Positions 24,605 through 34,856 of a stretch of 64,000 nucleotides of DNA are shown here, in pieces; within the stretch, counting starts at the first letter, position 1; each line of letters begins with the position of its first letter. Origin of the DNA: Dysgonomonas gadei ATCC BAA-286 (GTDB lineage Bacteria > Bacteroidota > Bacteroidia > Bacteroidales > Dysgonomonadaceae); assembly GCF_000213555.1 (NCBI RefSeq), contig NZ_GL891984.1, forward strand, positions 87,904-151,903, in the 5' to 3' direction. A program made the translations under genes and the position numbers. The notes beneath the pieces were generated by a model. That model saw only the letters and a program-made list of their open reading frames with translations, had not been told where the DNA came from and made no database searches.

Positions 24605-27064
24605 ATGCAGTTAAGAAGGAAATTGTATGCCATTTTGGTCGTTTTGGTTTTGTCATCGACATATCCACTAATCAATATTCATGCCCAATACATGCCTGTC
24701 GTTTATGACAGGACATATGGCGAAGACATCACATACCAGTATACCTGCCCTGTCACAAACGGGGAAGTAGCCCTGATAGGAAGTAATGACGGTGTTACTA
24801 CGGTCACATGGATCAGCAGGGATGGGTCGGCTGTGGCTTCACGCACTTTGACGAAAGGGTTTGAGTCTGTAAACAACGCTTACCACATAGGTAATAGTAA
24901 ACTATTGATACTGGGGCAATCCCGGGATTGGCTTTCGAAGAAAAAAGACAAGGGTGTTTACGGCAGATTTATTATAACTGATAAAACAGGAGAAATACTT
25001 AAAGATATTAATGTCGGAGAAGCCGGTAGTGAGTTGTTTTGTGGACAGCAGCTTCGGGACGGCAATTTCGTGTTAGGAGGATATGAGCCACGTTCCGGAA
25101 GTATTCGGGCAGGTATGCTTGCCAAAGTGGATTCTACCGGCAAGGTGGTTTATAAATATGTTTCCGACGAAGGTGGTCCATGTATGGGGTTTGATGTACT
25201 CGGTAGTTCCAGAGAATATATACACGCGGCTTTTACGGCCGAAGAAGGCACTGTGTCTGCTGTAGTCAGGCTCGACAGTAATGGGAAACCTGTATTCGTT
25301 ACAAAATTACCGGAACCGGAATTTCATCTTTTTAAAATGATAACAGCCGAGGATGATCACATATTCCTTATTGGAAACAGTCAAATAGCCGGTGGACGAA
25401 TAATGAAGATACGTCCGGAAGGAGATATTATATTCAGTAAAGAGATTGTGCCGGCTTCGAGCGAGGTATCATTACAATATTTATCTCTTGCAAAGAACGG
25501 GAATGTTCTTGTTGGTGGAAATTCAGCGGATAAGAGCTACTATTCCCTGTTGCGCAACGATGGTACGGATTTACAGAAGTATATAATGCCGGGAACTATT
25601 TCGGGTATGGAAATGAATCCTGTTTCGGGAGAATCTGTTATTGTAGGCTATGATACAGAACGTGGCCGTGGTACAATGATCGGATTGTCTAAAGACGGAC
25701 GCCAGATATACCAGAAAGCTACTGATGGTAATTTCGATCAGGTACATATGACAACAAACGGTATATTCTTGACCAGCAGGTCGAGTGGACGGGTATGTAT
25801 GCTGTCTGCGTCAGGTGAACTCCTGTTCGATCGTTATGCTATAGAGGATGACAAAAAGATGTTTGAAGAAATACTGTTCACACCAAACGGGGACATCCTG
25901 TTTAAAGATATGAAAAACCGCCTGATAAAATTAGGACATGGACTATATGTGTCGGATGTAAAGATAAACAAACCGGTAAGTGGCTTCACAACTGCTATTT
26001 TCACCATCACACTTACCGGTTATCCGACAACGGACCAGGGAGCTCCTATTCCTGTAAGGGTAGAATATCTGACTACAGACGGTACGGCTAACAAAAGCGA
26101 TAACTATATTCCTGTAAAGGGGAGCCTGTCTTTTGTCCCTTCCAACGATGGTACAGCACGATATATGATAAAGCAGGATGTCGAAGTTCCGGTGAAGGCA
26201 AATAATTTGATGGAAGGGCGTAAAATGTTCGAACTGCGTCTGGCAAATGTGGAGCAAAGCTATATGGTGAAGCCTGTCGGTGTCGGAGATATAGAAGATC
26301 AGGAAGTATTGGTTAAGTTGATGGGTACACGTGAAGGACTGGAAGGGACACAGGATATTATATACGAACTCGGAATCTTCAAAACAAATGGTGAAGCATT
26401 GATCAATGCTACAGGATCGGATATTATAGTGGAAGGTATTTATGGAAAAGGTACTGCAGATAATTTGGACTTTGACATGGGAGTCAGCCCGCGCATAGTT
26501 ATAGGAAGGGGTGCCAGTTCCGGTAAGTTTAATGTGAAAACATTAGAAGACACCCGTTATGAATTACCTAAGTCTGTGGTTGTAGACTTCAGAAAGATAT
26601 ATGCGATCAATGATGCGAATATCAATTTCGAAAGCTCTAATTTAAGCTGTACCGGTACAATTATAGATCAACCGGCACATATTGCGATAAACTCGCTGGG
26701 CGACCATGGCAGAATGAATAGTATTGTTTCCGGCTTTTTCAAATTTGCTCTTTTAAGAGCTTCGGATGGTGCCTTGCTTACAAATGCCACAGGAGGCGAT
26801 ATCGCTATTTCCTGTTCAGTAGATACTCAGACAACAGCAGAAGAAGGGAAAGACTTCGTATTCACAAACCGTCATGATTTACGTATCTGGGGCGATGGCA
26901 ATCGTAGTGCTATCAATCTGAGCGGTATTATTCTGCATAATCCGGATAACAAGGGAATTAAAAAATTGGCAGTAGCCATAGATTCTGTGAAAAAACCGGA
27001 CAATGCACCTGAAATACAGATTTCCCCAAAAGAATCTATAGCCGGATTTTCAGTTGTCGAATAA
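24605..27064 (+). CDS. Large exported protein: propeller-like repeats plus Calx-beta-like domains
   Basis: This 819-residue protein has a signal peptide (residues 1-27, ending IHAQ). Residues ~30-440 consist of repeated beta units of the type 'G.i.f.k.....g...v..l.dg..l.gG' (for example LRDGNFVLGGYEPRSGSIRAG is broken by further strands), which suggests a beta-propeller. Residues ~455-575 resemble a Calx-beta domain (IPVRVEYLTTDGTANKSDNY, then LMEGRKMFELRLANV). Two related modules appear to follow (NATGSDIIVEG near 600 and NATGGDIAISC near 725), so tandem beta-sandwiches are likely. It sits inside the fimbrial run and may be a surface accessory or tip component. No enzyme motif is seen. Confidence 0.65.
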   Translation: MQLRRKLYAILVVLVLSSTYPLINIHAQYMPVVYDRTYGEDITYQYTCPVTNGEVALIGSNDGVTTVTWISRDGSAVASRTLTKGFESVNNAYHIGNSKLLILGQSRDWLSKKKDKGVYGRFIITDKTGEILKDINVGEAGSELFCGQQLRDGNFVLGGYEPRSGSIRAGMLAKVDSTGKVVYKYVSDEGGPCMGFDVLGSSREYIHAAFTAEEGTVSAVVRLDSNGKPVFVTKLPEPEFHLFKMITAEDDHIFLIGNSQIAGGRIMKIRPEGDIIFSKEIVPASSEVSLQYLSLAKNGNVLVGGNSADKSYYSLLRNDGTDLQKYIMPGTISGMEMNPVSGESVIVGYDTERGRGTMIGLSKDGRQIYQKATDGNFDQVHMTTNGIFLTSRSSGRVCMLSASGELLFDRYAIEDDKKMFEEILFTPNGDILFKDMKNRLIKLGHGLYVSDVKINKPVSGFTTAIFTITLTGYPTTDQGAPIPVRVEYLTTDGTANKSDNYIPVKGSLSFVPSNDGTARYMIKQDVEVPVKANNLMEGRKMFELRLANVEQSYMVKPVGVGDIEDQEVLVKLMGTREGLEGTQDIIYELGIFKTNGEALINATGSDIIVEGIYGKGTADNLDFDMGVSPRIVIGRGASSGKFNVKTLEDTRYELPKSVVVDFRKIYAINDANINFESSNLSCTGTIIDQPAHIAINSLGDHGRMNSIVSGFFKFALLRASDGALLTNATGGDIAISCSVDTQTTAEEGKDFVFTNRHDLRIWGDGNRSAINLSGIILHNPDNKGIKKLAVAIDSVKKPDNAPEIQISPKESIAGFSVVE

Positions 27065-27126
27065 CAAGTAAAGTATGATGGAAAGCCGGGGTCGTTAGTA
27101 GTTAAAAATTTAATGAAAAGTAAGAC

Positions 27127-27627
27127 ATGAAACACATAAATATTCCTTTGATTTTATCATTCAGACATTCACAGATAAAAGAGTTTGTAATGTACACAGG
27201 TTCTCGTAAAGGGGCCATTACCTGCGACATTACGGAGGTAAGACCATCCGACTTGTGGAAAGATGAGATAGAAGAAAAAGAAAATCTATATAAAGAGATG
27301 AGAGTGATTTTTATAGATGATTCCCGGCTAAAAATCATGCCTTACGGCTATTTCTACAGATATAGGATGAGAAACGGAGTTGTGGAAATTCTGGTTTCCG
27401 GAAAAGATAAATGGATACCGTTTGCCTATGGAAACAGGGATAAGCTGACAATAAGACTGGGGCTGACAGGCATAGTGGATATCCGCGGTGTGGAAAAGAA
27501 ACGCTCATTGAACTACAACGAGACATGCTGGAGTGCATTCAACTATGCAGGCCTGTCCACCTTATCCTTACTGAAAAACGAAAAGAGAAAAATAGCCTGG
27601 TGCAACATCCACTATGTTTTTCAATAA
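27127..27627 (+). CDS. Unknown protein, 166 residues
   Basis: I do not recognise this protein. It has no signal peptide or membrane helix and so is probably cytoplasmic, unlike most neighbours. It is rich in charged residues in the middle (DEIEEKENLYKEMRVIF), and LKIMPYGYFYRYRMRNGVVEILVSGKDKW suggests beta strands. The frame is well placed, 62 bp after one gene and 38 bp before the next pilin start, all on the same strand. An internal Met at 27190 would shorten the protein by 21 residues (MYTGSRKG...). Confidence 0.55.
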   Translation: MKHINIPLILSFRHSQIKEFVMYTGSRKGAITCDITEVRPSDLWKDEIEEKENLYKEMRVIFIDDSRLKIMPYGYFYRYRMRNGVVEILVSGKDKWIPFAYGNRDKLTIRLGLTGIVDIRGVEKKRSLNYNETCWSAFNYAGLSTLSLLKNEKRKIAWCNIHYVFQ

Positions 27628-27665
27628 TTAAGATGCTGACTCAAATGCAAAGAAGAAAATTGATA

Positions 27666-29039
27666 ATGGAAAAAATGAATATAAAGAAACATACTTATCT
27701 GCTAATGTGCATACTGGCAGGGGCACTTATGTATTCATGTTCCGGAGATGAATCACCAACTCTTGAAGGCCTCAAACAGGAAACCTCTCTTTCTATTTTA
27801 CTTAATGCCCCTCAGCAAGGGAAAGAGAAATCTTCCGGTAATCCGGATCTAAGCGCTGAAAGTAAGATATACAGTCTCGAAGTGCTTGTGTTCAAATCGG
27901 AAGGTGAGTCGGAAGAAGGAAAACTGGATGGATATGGATATGTTGCCCGTCAGACAAAAAATGTAACCGGACAAATTTACGATAAAGAATATATAGAGAT
28001 AAATGAAATAAAAGATATAACCGTTACAGCGGGGAAACGGGATATTTATGTGATTGCAAATGCTCCCGATAAATATTTCAGCTCAGTAACCAATAGCCAG
28101 GATTTCCTGAAGAAATACGAAGATTTATCAACACAGGGACGTTATCCTTACCCGGGTACTACAACCCCGAATGCGGATGAAGATATACCTATTGGAGGTA
28201 TAAATCCTTCCAATCTGAAAATGAATCTTACCATGTGTAATTATAAAAAAAATGTATCCCTTAACAATTTATATGATCACCAGTATCTGGGATATACAAC
28301 AAATAATGGCCGTCCCGATGGTGTCGACCCAGGTCAGGGTTGGTTGCTGGATGGCTCTAACCCTTTTTACATAGAGCGCTTGGTAGCAAGAATTGCCATA
28401 CGAAAAATTGAATTTGACCTACCTGCCAGTCTGCCTTTTGAAGGGGTTAGTTATCCTTCAAATGATTACACCTTTCAGATAGATTCTGTGTTCATGCTGA
28501 ATACAAAGACAACTTCAAAATTTGCAGTTGATTCTCAGATTGGATTTGCCGAAAAGTTTGGTCATGGATGTCAAACAGGTTATTCTTTTTTGAATAATTC
28601 AGCCCGGATTTACAATCTGAATCAGGATAGTGAGCCGGCATCTTATCTTTTAGAAGCCATTACGGCAACTAGTTATGATATTAGTACAAATGCGACGCCT
28701 CTATGGTTCTATGCATTTGAGAATGAGAGCGGCAGCTATCCCACTTATCTGGTAATAGGTGTCAGATACAATTTTAAAAGTTCTAAAGACAATAGTCTCA
28801 ATACTCTCAAGTGCTACTATCCGGTAATAGTAAATCAGCCTAAAGCAGGAAAATCAGCAGATCATGACTATGTTAAGCGTAATTATCAATACCAGATCGC
28901 AGCTACTATAAAAGGATTGGGAAGTCTGTACGGAAATCCTGCAGCCTTGAAGAATGGGCTGGCAACGGATTCGGAAGTTGAAATAACAGAAACAGTGGGA
29001 CGGAATCTCTTTCCTTGGACAGGGGATGTATACAAGTAA
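27666..29039 (+). CDS. Second fimbrillin (Mfa1-like) lipoprotein
   Basis: This is a structural pilin candidate of 457 residues. The open frame runs back to 27525, overlapping the preceding gene, but the start at 27666 (or the Met three codons later) gives a lipoprotein signal ending at Cys25 (LMYSC). The mature protein has the Mfa1-type first domain: KIYSLEVLVFKSEGE, then ITVTAGKRDIYVIANAPDKY. The bridging segment FYIERLVARIAIRKIEFDLP ('RlvAki' is a hallmark of fimbrillins) follows, and the C-terminal YQYQIAATIKGLGS is near the end, with VGRNLFPWTGDVYK last. It forms a second pilin/anchor pair with the next gene. Relative to the first pilin it shares only the general pattern. Confidence 0.85.
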   Translation: MEKMNIKKHTYLLMCILAGALMYSCSGDESPTLEGLKQETSLSILLNAPQQGKEKSSGNPDLSAESKIYSLEVLVFKSEGESEEGKLDGYGYVARQTKNVTGQIYDKEYIEINEIKDITVTAGKRDIYVIANAPDKYFSSVTNSQDFLKKYEDLSTQGRYPYPGTTTPNADEDIPIGGINPSNLKMNLTMCNYKKNVSLNNLYDHQYLGYTTNNGRPDGVDPGQGWLLDGSNPFYIERLVARIAIRKIEFDLPASLPFEGVSYPSNDYTFQIDSVFMLNTKTTSKFAVDSQIGFAEKFGHGCQTGYSFLNNSARIYNLNQDSEPASYLLEAITATSYDISTNATPLWFYAFENESGSYPTYLVIGVRYNFKSSKDNSLNTLKCYYPVIVNQPKAGKSADHDYVKRNYQYQIAATIKGLGSLYGNPAALKNGLATDSEVEITETVGRNLFPWTGDVYK

Positions 29040-29051
29040 AAAGAACTGATT

Positions 29052-30065
29052 ATGAATAAGAATATCATTATAAGCTTATCCTTTAATTGCATGGATTTAT
29101 TTGCGAAAGCGTTCGGGTTATTTGTCACATTTGCCTTAATAGCGCTTTTGTCCGGATGCGACGGAGATAAAATCGTGGGGGAAGAAGAACCTCTTGAAAC
29201 AAATATTACGATGACTTTAAAGTCAGGTACCGACCCTGTATTCCTGAATAACGCTTTAATATATGTGTTTACCAACACTGATAAGTTTGTAGAAAAGAAA
29301 TTGAATGTAGTCAGAAATGACAATAAGCTTTCTACTTATATGCCTGTGGGTATATCTAATCTTGTGCTTTTGACTTGTAATACGGATATAGCCGGAACAG
29401 TAACCCTTCCACCTTATGGGGGAGCAAATACCTATCCTATGTGGAAAACGGGCTTTACGACTTCAGCAAATGAGTTTTTAGCACAAACTCCGGCAGAACT
29501 CAGATACGCGTCGTTACCAAATACGGTTATAACCGAAAATATGAAGACGGAAAAGCAAGCTACGATGAACCGGAATGTGGCAAAAATACAGGTTATATTA
29601 AAGGATTATACCGGCTTTGACCAGATACATACCGGAAGAAATGATTATGCATTTGTCGATCTACTGGATGTGCCTACAACGCTGGATTGGACAGGCGGAT
29701 ATTATCCCGGTAAAGACAATCCGGACCACTCGGGAGATATACCGGTCAGGGAGTATTTCAACTTTAATGCCCAATTAAAAGCCGACACCGTAAATTTTAT
29801 CGTTCCGGCGCACAGGGGGGCGGATGCTTTCGAAACACAGCATATAGATACCACAACTCACAAATTGCGATTGCGTACCAGTATGCCGCTGAAAGGACAG
29901 AGCTACTTCGGGAAGACTCCCATCGAGATATCTTTTGTGCCTAAAATTAACCGGATCATACAACTCATAGTCACTTTCAGGGGGGAACCGGAAACAAATC
30001 TGAGTATAAATATAACTGTTAAGGATTGGGCTGATCCCATCGATCAGGAGATAATATTTGAATAA
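29052..30065 (+). CDS. Fimbrial minor subunit or anchor lipoprotein (FimB/Mfa2-like)
   Basis: This 337-residue protein is translated 12 bp after the second fimbrillin. The lipobox ends at Cys36 (ALLSGC). The signal is long if the first ATG is used, and the ATG at 29091 gives a more usual length. The ITMTLKSGTDPVFLNNALIYVFTN opening strands, MNRNVAKIQVILKDY in the middle and ITVKDWADPIDQEIIFE at the end follow the pattern of Mfa-like minor pilins and anchors (the closing VxxW is typical). The order pilin then anchor repeats that of 19671-22053. The exact role within the fibre cannot be assigned. Confidence 0.72.
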   Translation: MNKNIIISLSFNCMDLFAKAFGLFVTFALIALLSGCDGDKIVGEEEPLETNITMTLKSGTDPVFLNNALIYVFTNTDKFVEKKLNVVRNDNKLSTYMPVGISNLVLLTCNTDIAGTVTLPPYGGANTYPMWKTGFTTSANEFLAQTPAELRYASLPNTVITENMKTEKQATMNRNVAKIQVILKDYTGFDQIHTGRNDYAFVDLLDVPTTLDWTGGYYPGKDNPDHSGDIPVREYFNFNAQLKADTVNFIVPAHRGADAFETQHIDTTTHKLRLRTSMPLKGQSYFGKTPIEISFVPKINRIIQLIVTFRGEPETNLSINITVKDWADPIDQEIIFE

Positions 30066-30082
30066 ATTAAAAGTGCAAGTCT

Positions 30083-30514
30083 ATGGAATCTAAAAATATA
30101 TGTTCAAAGGCACATTTACTGATTATTTTCTTCAGTATCTCACTGTTCGCAGTTGGGCAGACAAAAGAAAATAATAAGGATTTACTGCAAGGGAAATGGG
30201 TACTGGAGAATGTTTGTATCGAGGAGGCAGGACGTACGCTATATATTGATAGCTCCAGTAGTTACGGCGAATTTTACTCCGGTATAGAGATCAAAGAAAG
30301 TACAATATGTCTTGACAAAGATGAGATAAAAAATCAGGAAGTGAAATACGAAGTCGATGGAAACTTTCTGGGATTTGACCTTTCATCCGGACAATCGTTC
30401 ATTGCTGAATGGGCTGTACTCGACGACAAGTTATACCTGGAGTTCAGCAGTTCGCATCCCTATAAAACATCAAAGGAAATTAAGATTTTACTGATTTATA
30501 CAAAAAATAAGTAA
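30083..30514 (+). CDS. Small exported lipocalin-like protein
   Basis: This is a 143-residue secreted protein with a signal peptide (residues ~1-25, ending AVGQ). The mature start LLQGKWVLENVCIEEAGRT is like the lipocalin-type domain found in many Bacteroidota envelope proteins, followed by alternating strands (KYEVDGNFLGFDLSSG, LYLEFSSS). No other motif is visible. It is embedded in the fimbrial operon, 17 bp after the anchor gene and 43 bp before the giant adhesin. A periplasmic accessory role is possible. Confidence 0.6.
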   Translation: MESKNICSKAHLLIIFFSISLFAVGQTKENNKDLLQGKWVLENVCIEEAGRTLYIDSSSSYGEFYSGIEIKESTICLDKDEIKNQEVKYEVDGNFLGFDLSSGQSFIAEWAVLDDKLYLEFSSSHPYKTSKEIKILLIYTKNK

Positions 30515-30557
30515 CATATTTTTCATCCTAGTAGTGAAGTAATAAATGTAAAGAAAT

Positions 30558-33500
30558 ATGCAACATTTTACTGTTTTACATAAAATATTTTCTAACGGTT
30601 CTTTTCTTCAGAAAGGCATAAGAAAACGTTTGGTACAGGTACTTTCAATTCTGTGGTTAGGGTTTATAACGACAGCCGTGCAGGCGCAGACTGTGGTTCC
30701 ACATAATATAAGTTCAGGAAGTCTGACTATACCGGGTAATTCTTCCAGTAATTATATTATTACCGGGACAACCACGGCTAATACTATCACAATTCAATCA
30801 GGTTATCATGGTACTGTCACATTGGATAATGTATCCATTACATCATCAAAGACAGGATCAACTTCCGGGGCAAACAGAGGAACAAGTACAGATGTCTCGT
30901 GTATCACTGTTCTGGGAGAAAATAACCGATCTAATCTCAATCCTGTTACTAAAGTCAATTTTATACTGAAAGGAGCCAATACCCTCACATATACGCAAAA
31001 TCACTATTGTGCCATTCAGGTAAATCAGGGTGCGCAGATACATATCAGTGCTGATAATCCTGATGATAATTCTTCCGGAAAGTTAACTGCTGGGTGTACA
31101 GTCGGTGCAAGCGGTAGCGGAGGAGGTGGAGCTGCTATTGGCGCACCCAATTTTACTCAGGGAAATGGACAAGGCACTTCTTCTTCAATAACCTGTAATT
31201 CAGGAAGTAATAATAGTGGGTCGTATAAAAATACAGCCGGAGGAAATATTATTATTTCCAGTGGAACGGTAATAGCTAATGGTGGACATGCTGCCGGTAT
31301 TGGCGGTGGATGGTACACATATTATAACGGGATAATCCTGATATATGGAGGTGATGTGACAGCCAGCTCAAGACGCCATGCGGCGGGTATCGGAAGCGGA
31401 TGTCCGACCGGGAGCGGAGTTATTGGATGTTATGCGGATAATAGCGCAATAATATCATTGCCACCTGCAATTATAGAAGGTTATGGAGCAGGGGAAACAA
31501 ATACGGTAGTTCCTGATCTGGCACTGGCAGGAGCAAAAAACATAACCTATATAAACGATCCGAACAAAACAAAAATCACAGTGCATACTGAAGATTATCA
31601 GCCTGATGCGAATATTTATCTCGATCTGACGCAAACCACAGGTCTGGCAAATATATTTACCCAGCTGGGGATTGACTATGATTTGAAAAAGGTAAGGGTT
31701 GGGAGAACCGGTGCGGACGGTAAATTTGTTTTTAATGCACATTTTGAACAGCTTACAACATTCTTTACCGATGCATCCAGTAATAGTAACGGGCGTCCTT
31801 ATATGCCGGTAGTGACCACTGTTATAGGAAATCAGGGTAGTACAAGAGACATAGAGCTACCTCTTTTGAAAACAGATATTGCCTTTACTGATTATGCGTC
31901 AACTCCTCTTGAGGTTGGTTATACGGCTCAACAAGCATGGAACAATGCTTATAGGATAAAGATGGAATATAAAGACAATGAGTCTATGAGTAATCTTACG
32001 TTTAAACTTCAGGCCGGGACGGCAAGTAATTTTACAGGGATTAAATTTCTGGCGGCAGACGGAATTACGGTAGTTTCTGCGCCCACTACCTTAATCAAAG
32101 GCGATGTTTATTATATAGTTTTACCTATAGTGACAGGTAAGCAGATAGGTGTGTATTCTGATGTCCTTCTTATTAACGGGAACTGGAAAGGTATCGCCTT
32201 ACCCGGCTATATCCGCAGGATAGGTATGCAAAGAGTTGTAAGTAATGATACGGGTATAAATGAACATATTAAAGTAACCGCTTCACCCAATAAGTCTATA
32301 TTCCTGACATCGGCAGCAACTAAAAATGTCGAGTTGGCCTTGAATATAAATCATACAGGTACAGGGGTTAACTATGACCCGCTTGATGTAAAAGCCAAAT
32401 ATATAGTAACAACAGAAAAGAATTATAATGCAATCACTACTTCCGTCAATGACTGGACGAATCTGAATATACCTGATGGTATTAATACGGATAAGAAAAC
32501 GACTGTCTCTTTTAACGGAGCAAACATAAATAAAAGGACAGGTTATTATATTCACTGGTATGTAGAATCGGGTGTGGTATATGCACATAGTCAGGACGTA
32601 ACTAATCCTCCGCTTACATACGGCGGTTTTGGGCCCTATATAATTGCTGATGCTGTGACAGCCGGCACATTGGCTGGTAATCCGTATGTATGCAGTGGAC
32701 AGATCCCAACCGAAATAAAAGGAGAAGCCTCCTCGGGTGGCAGTGGTGATTTTAGCTACAAATGGCAGGTAAGTACCGACAATGTAACCTGGACCGATGC
32801 TCCCGGCACGAATAATGCGCTTAACTATACTCCGGCTATATTAACTGTATCCCCGGCTTATTATCGTCGGGCAACTACAGACAATCAGTATGGAGGAACC
32901 TATTGTAGTAATGTTTTCTCTATCCATATAGTAGCAGGTGGTCAGACACTATATTGGAAAAAAAGTGCTGCCAACAATAATTGGAACGATCCGTCCAACT
33001 GGGTAGATGTATCGGGAACAGCACTGAATATGGTACCTGTTTCTTGTTCCAACGTATATATTCCGGGAGGTTTAACTGTTTATCCATCGCTGGATGCCAA
33101 TAGCACGCCGGTTGATGTGTACGGTATGCCTATGTGCTGCAACATAACATTCGAATATGGAGCGGAGCTGGCATATCAGCACAGACTGACCTATGAGAAA
33201 GCGTATATCCAATATAACTGGGGTTATTATGGAAATATGGCCGGGGTAAATTATGGAAATCAGCCGGTTGGTAATAGTAGTATCTCGGGTACAGCAATGA
33301 TGCGGGATAAGTGGTATGCACTATCGGCTCCACTGAAAGGAATGGCCACAGGAGATTTTGCTTTTGCGGGATATCCTCTGACATGGCAGGCCGGATTTGC
33401 TTTATCAGATCCCCAAACCGGAATAAAAGGAAGAGAGATTGAAGTTGGTGATTTCAGCAAAAAGTTCTCAGCTAATGATGTGCCGTTAAATGAAACAAAC

Positions 33501-34844
33501 AATGCTATTGCTGTAAAAGTTGCTTTATATCAGAACTCTGTCGGTTATGCAGACCATCGCAATCTAGAAGGTCTAAAAGGAATAATAGAAATCCCGTATT
33601 TTGAGAGTGCTGAAAAACTTCCTTATTATCCGGGACACAGCTACGACAGGTTTACGAAAGAGAGTAAGTTCTTCTACTTCAACACGCAGACATTACAACT
33701 GTTGTATTCCCCTCTCGGGCGGATGAAGCGTGGTAGCGAAGCTTACAGATTTATTTATGAAGAAAACGGAACAGCTCCCAATATTACTGTCCCGGGCACT
33801 CCTGCAACAGTCCCTGGTTATGAACAAAAGGTAAAAAGGAATAGTCGCACATCATTGAAGGCCATGATTGGTAATCCGTTCCTGGCACAAATAAATTCCG
33901 GTCATTTTTTAGATATAAACAATTCGGATGCTGCCAGGAAAAAAATAAATGAAACGGCAGGATACCAGTTGTTTAATAGTTTGGATGGTACATGGAAACA
34001 TTACTCTTTCTCAAACTCCAACTATATTCCAGCATACCAGTCGTTTATAATCACCCTTATGGATGAAGAGGTAAACCTGTTTTTTCCTCTCGAAGGTACT
34101 TATGCTCTTACAAGCCCAATTGTAGCCGACAGTCCTTCTTCAGTTTTAAGTGCGGGAAGCTTATATCTGAAGTCTACTGCTGGTAGTGGGGCCGAAGGTG
34201 ATTGTTCTGTTCTTATATCTTCCGGGCCTAAAGTTGATTCGAATACATCTAATGTTAAGAAAATGATTAGTTCGCAAGGGTATGCTATACCGGAAACATT
34301 CTTTATTGCTACTGATAACAAAAGTTATAATCTAATTCAGGCATATGAAAAAGGAATTAGTGAAATAGAAATAGGAGTAAAATGCTCTGATACTAAAAAT
34401 ACGCTTTCGCTTAAATTCGAGAATGTAGACCGGTTTTTATCTGCCAATGATTTATACCCGGTACTTGTTGATAAATATTTAGGAGTTAAGCAAAATCTGT
34501 TTCTTAATAATACATATGCTTTTACTCAACGTACGGTAGATTCTAAAAATGAATATATCGATGCCGATAGGTTTGCTTTACAATTAATATCGTCCGATCT
34601 GTTAGAATCGGAACCGGGATCCGACATTAGTATCATATACAATAATAAACAGTTGGTAGTGAATGCAAACCGGAATATAGAACAGATCCGGATATATGAT
34701 GTACTTGGGCGCCGTATATTTTCTGATGTGAAAATAAATACCAGCCTTTATGTAAAATTCATCCCTCTAAACCAGGGAGTCTATATTGTGAAAGTGTATA
34801 CTAAGGAGGGAGGAATAAAAGTTGGCAAAATTATAGCACCTTAA
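30558..34844 (+). CDS. Giant T9SS-sorted beta-helix adhesin
   Basis: This is a 1428-residue secreted protein and the largest in the window. A long signal region ends near residue 43 (AVQAQ). Residues ~50-310 have the repetitive Gly/Ser/Asn-rich pattern of a right-handed beta-helix resembling carbohydrate-binding Cthe_2159-type domains (for example GGHAAGIGGGWYTYYNG and HAAGIGSGCP). Residues ~700-790 look like an Ig/PKD-type module (FSYKWQVSTDNVTW). The last ~75 residues form a type A T9SS sorting domain (IRIYDVLGRRIFSD, then FIPLNQGVYIVKVYTKEGGIKVGKIIAP). It should therefore cross the outer membrane by type IX secretion and be attached to the surface. Being encoded among pilin genes suggests adhesion, but a link to the fibre is not shown. 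Confidence 0.85.
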   Translation: MQHFTVLHKIFSNGSFLQKGIRKRLVQVLSILWLGFITTAVQAQTVVPHNISSGSLTIPGNSSSNYIITGTTTANTITIQSGYHGTVTLDNVSITSSKTGSTSGANRGTSTDVSCITVLGENNRSNLNPVTKVNFILKGANTLTYTQNHYCAIQVNQGAQIHISADNPDDNSSGKLTAGCTVGASGSGGGGAAIGAPNFTQGNGQGTSSSITCNSGSNNSGSYKNTAGGNIIISSGTVIANGGHAAGIGGGWYTYYNGIILIYGGDVTASSRRHAAGIGSGCPTGSGVIGCYADNSAIISLPPAIIEGYGAGETNTVVPDLALAGAKNITYINDPNKTKITVHTEDYQPDANIYLDLTQTTGLANIFTQLGIDYDLKKVRVGRTGADGKFVFNAHFEQLTTFFTDASSNSNGRPYMPVVTTVIGNQGSTRDIELPLLKTDIAFTDYASTPLEVGYTAQQAWNNAYRIKMEYKDNESMSNLTFKLQAGTASNFTGIKFLAADGITVVSAPTTLIKGDVYYIVLPIVTGKQIGVYSDVLLINGNWKGIALPGYIRRIGMQRVVSNDTGINEHIKVTASPNKSIFLTSAATKNVELALNINHTGTGVNYDPLDVKAKYIVTTEKNYNAITTSVNDWTNLNIPDGINTDKKTTVSFNGANINKRTGYYIHWYVESGVVYAHSQDVTNPPLTYGGFGPYIIADAVTAGTLAGNPYVCSGQIPTEIKGEASSGGSGDFSYKWQVSTDNVTWTDAPGTNNALNYTPAILTVSPAYYRRATTDNQYGGTYCSNVFSIHIVAGGQTLYWKKSAANNNWNDPSNWVDVSGTALNMVPVSCSNVYIPGGLTVYPSLDANSTPVDVYGMPMCCNITFEYGAELAYQHRLTYEKAYIQYNWGYYGNMAGVNYGNQPVGNSSISGTAMMRDKWYALSAPLKGMATGDFAFAGYPLTWQAGFALSDPQTGIKGREIEVGDFSKKFSANDVPLNETNNAIAVKVALYQNSVGYADHRNLEGLKGIIEIPYFESAEKLPYYPGHSYDRFTKESKFFYFNTQTLQLLYSPLGRMKRGSEAYRFIYEENGTAPNITVPGTPATVPGYEQKVKRNSRTSLKAMIGNPFLAQINSGHFLDINNSDAARKKINETAGYQLFNSLDGTWKHYSFSNSNYIPAYQSFIITLMDEEVNLFFPLEGTYALTSPIVADSPSSVLSAGSLYLKSTAGSGAEGDCSVLISSGPKVDSNTSNVKKMISSQGYAIPETFFIATDNKSYNLIQAYEKGISEIEIGVKCSDTKNTLSLKFENVDRFLSANDLYPVLVDKYLGVKQNLFLNNTYAFTQRTVDSKNEYIDADRFALQLISSDLLESEPGSDISIIYNNKQLVVNANRNIEQIRIYDVLGRRIFSDVKINTSLYVKFIPLNQGVYIVKVYTKEGGIKVGKIIAP

Positions 34845-34856
34845 AAATAGAAAAAT

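Noticed and set aside
27525..27665. N-terminal extension of the second fimbrillin
   Set aside because: It overlaps the preceding gene, and the lipoprotein signal begins at 27666.
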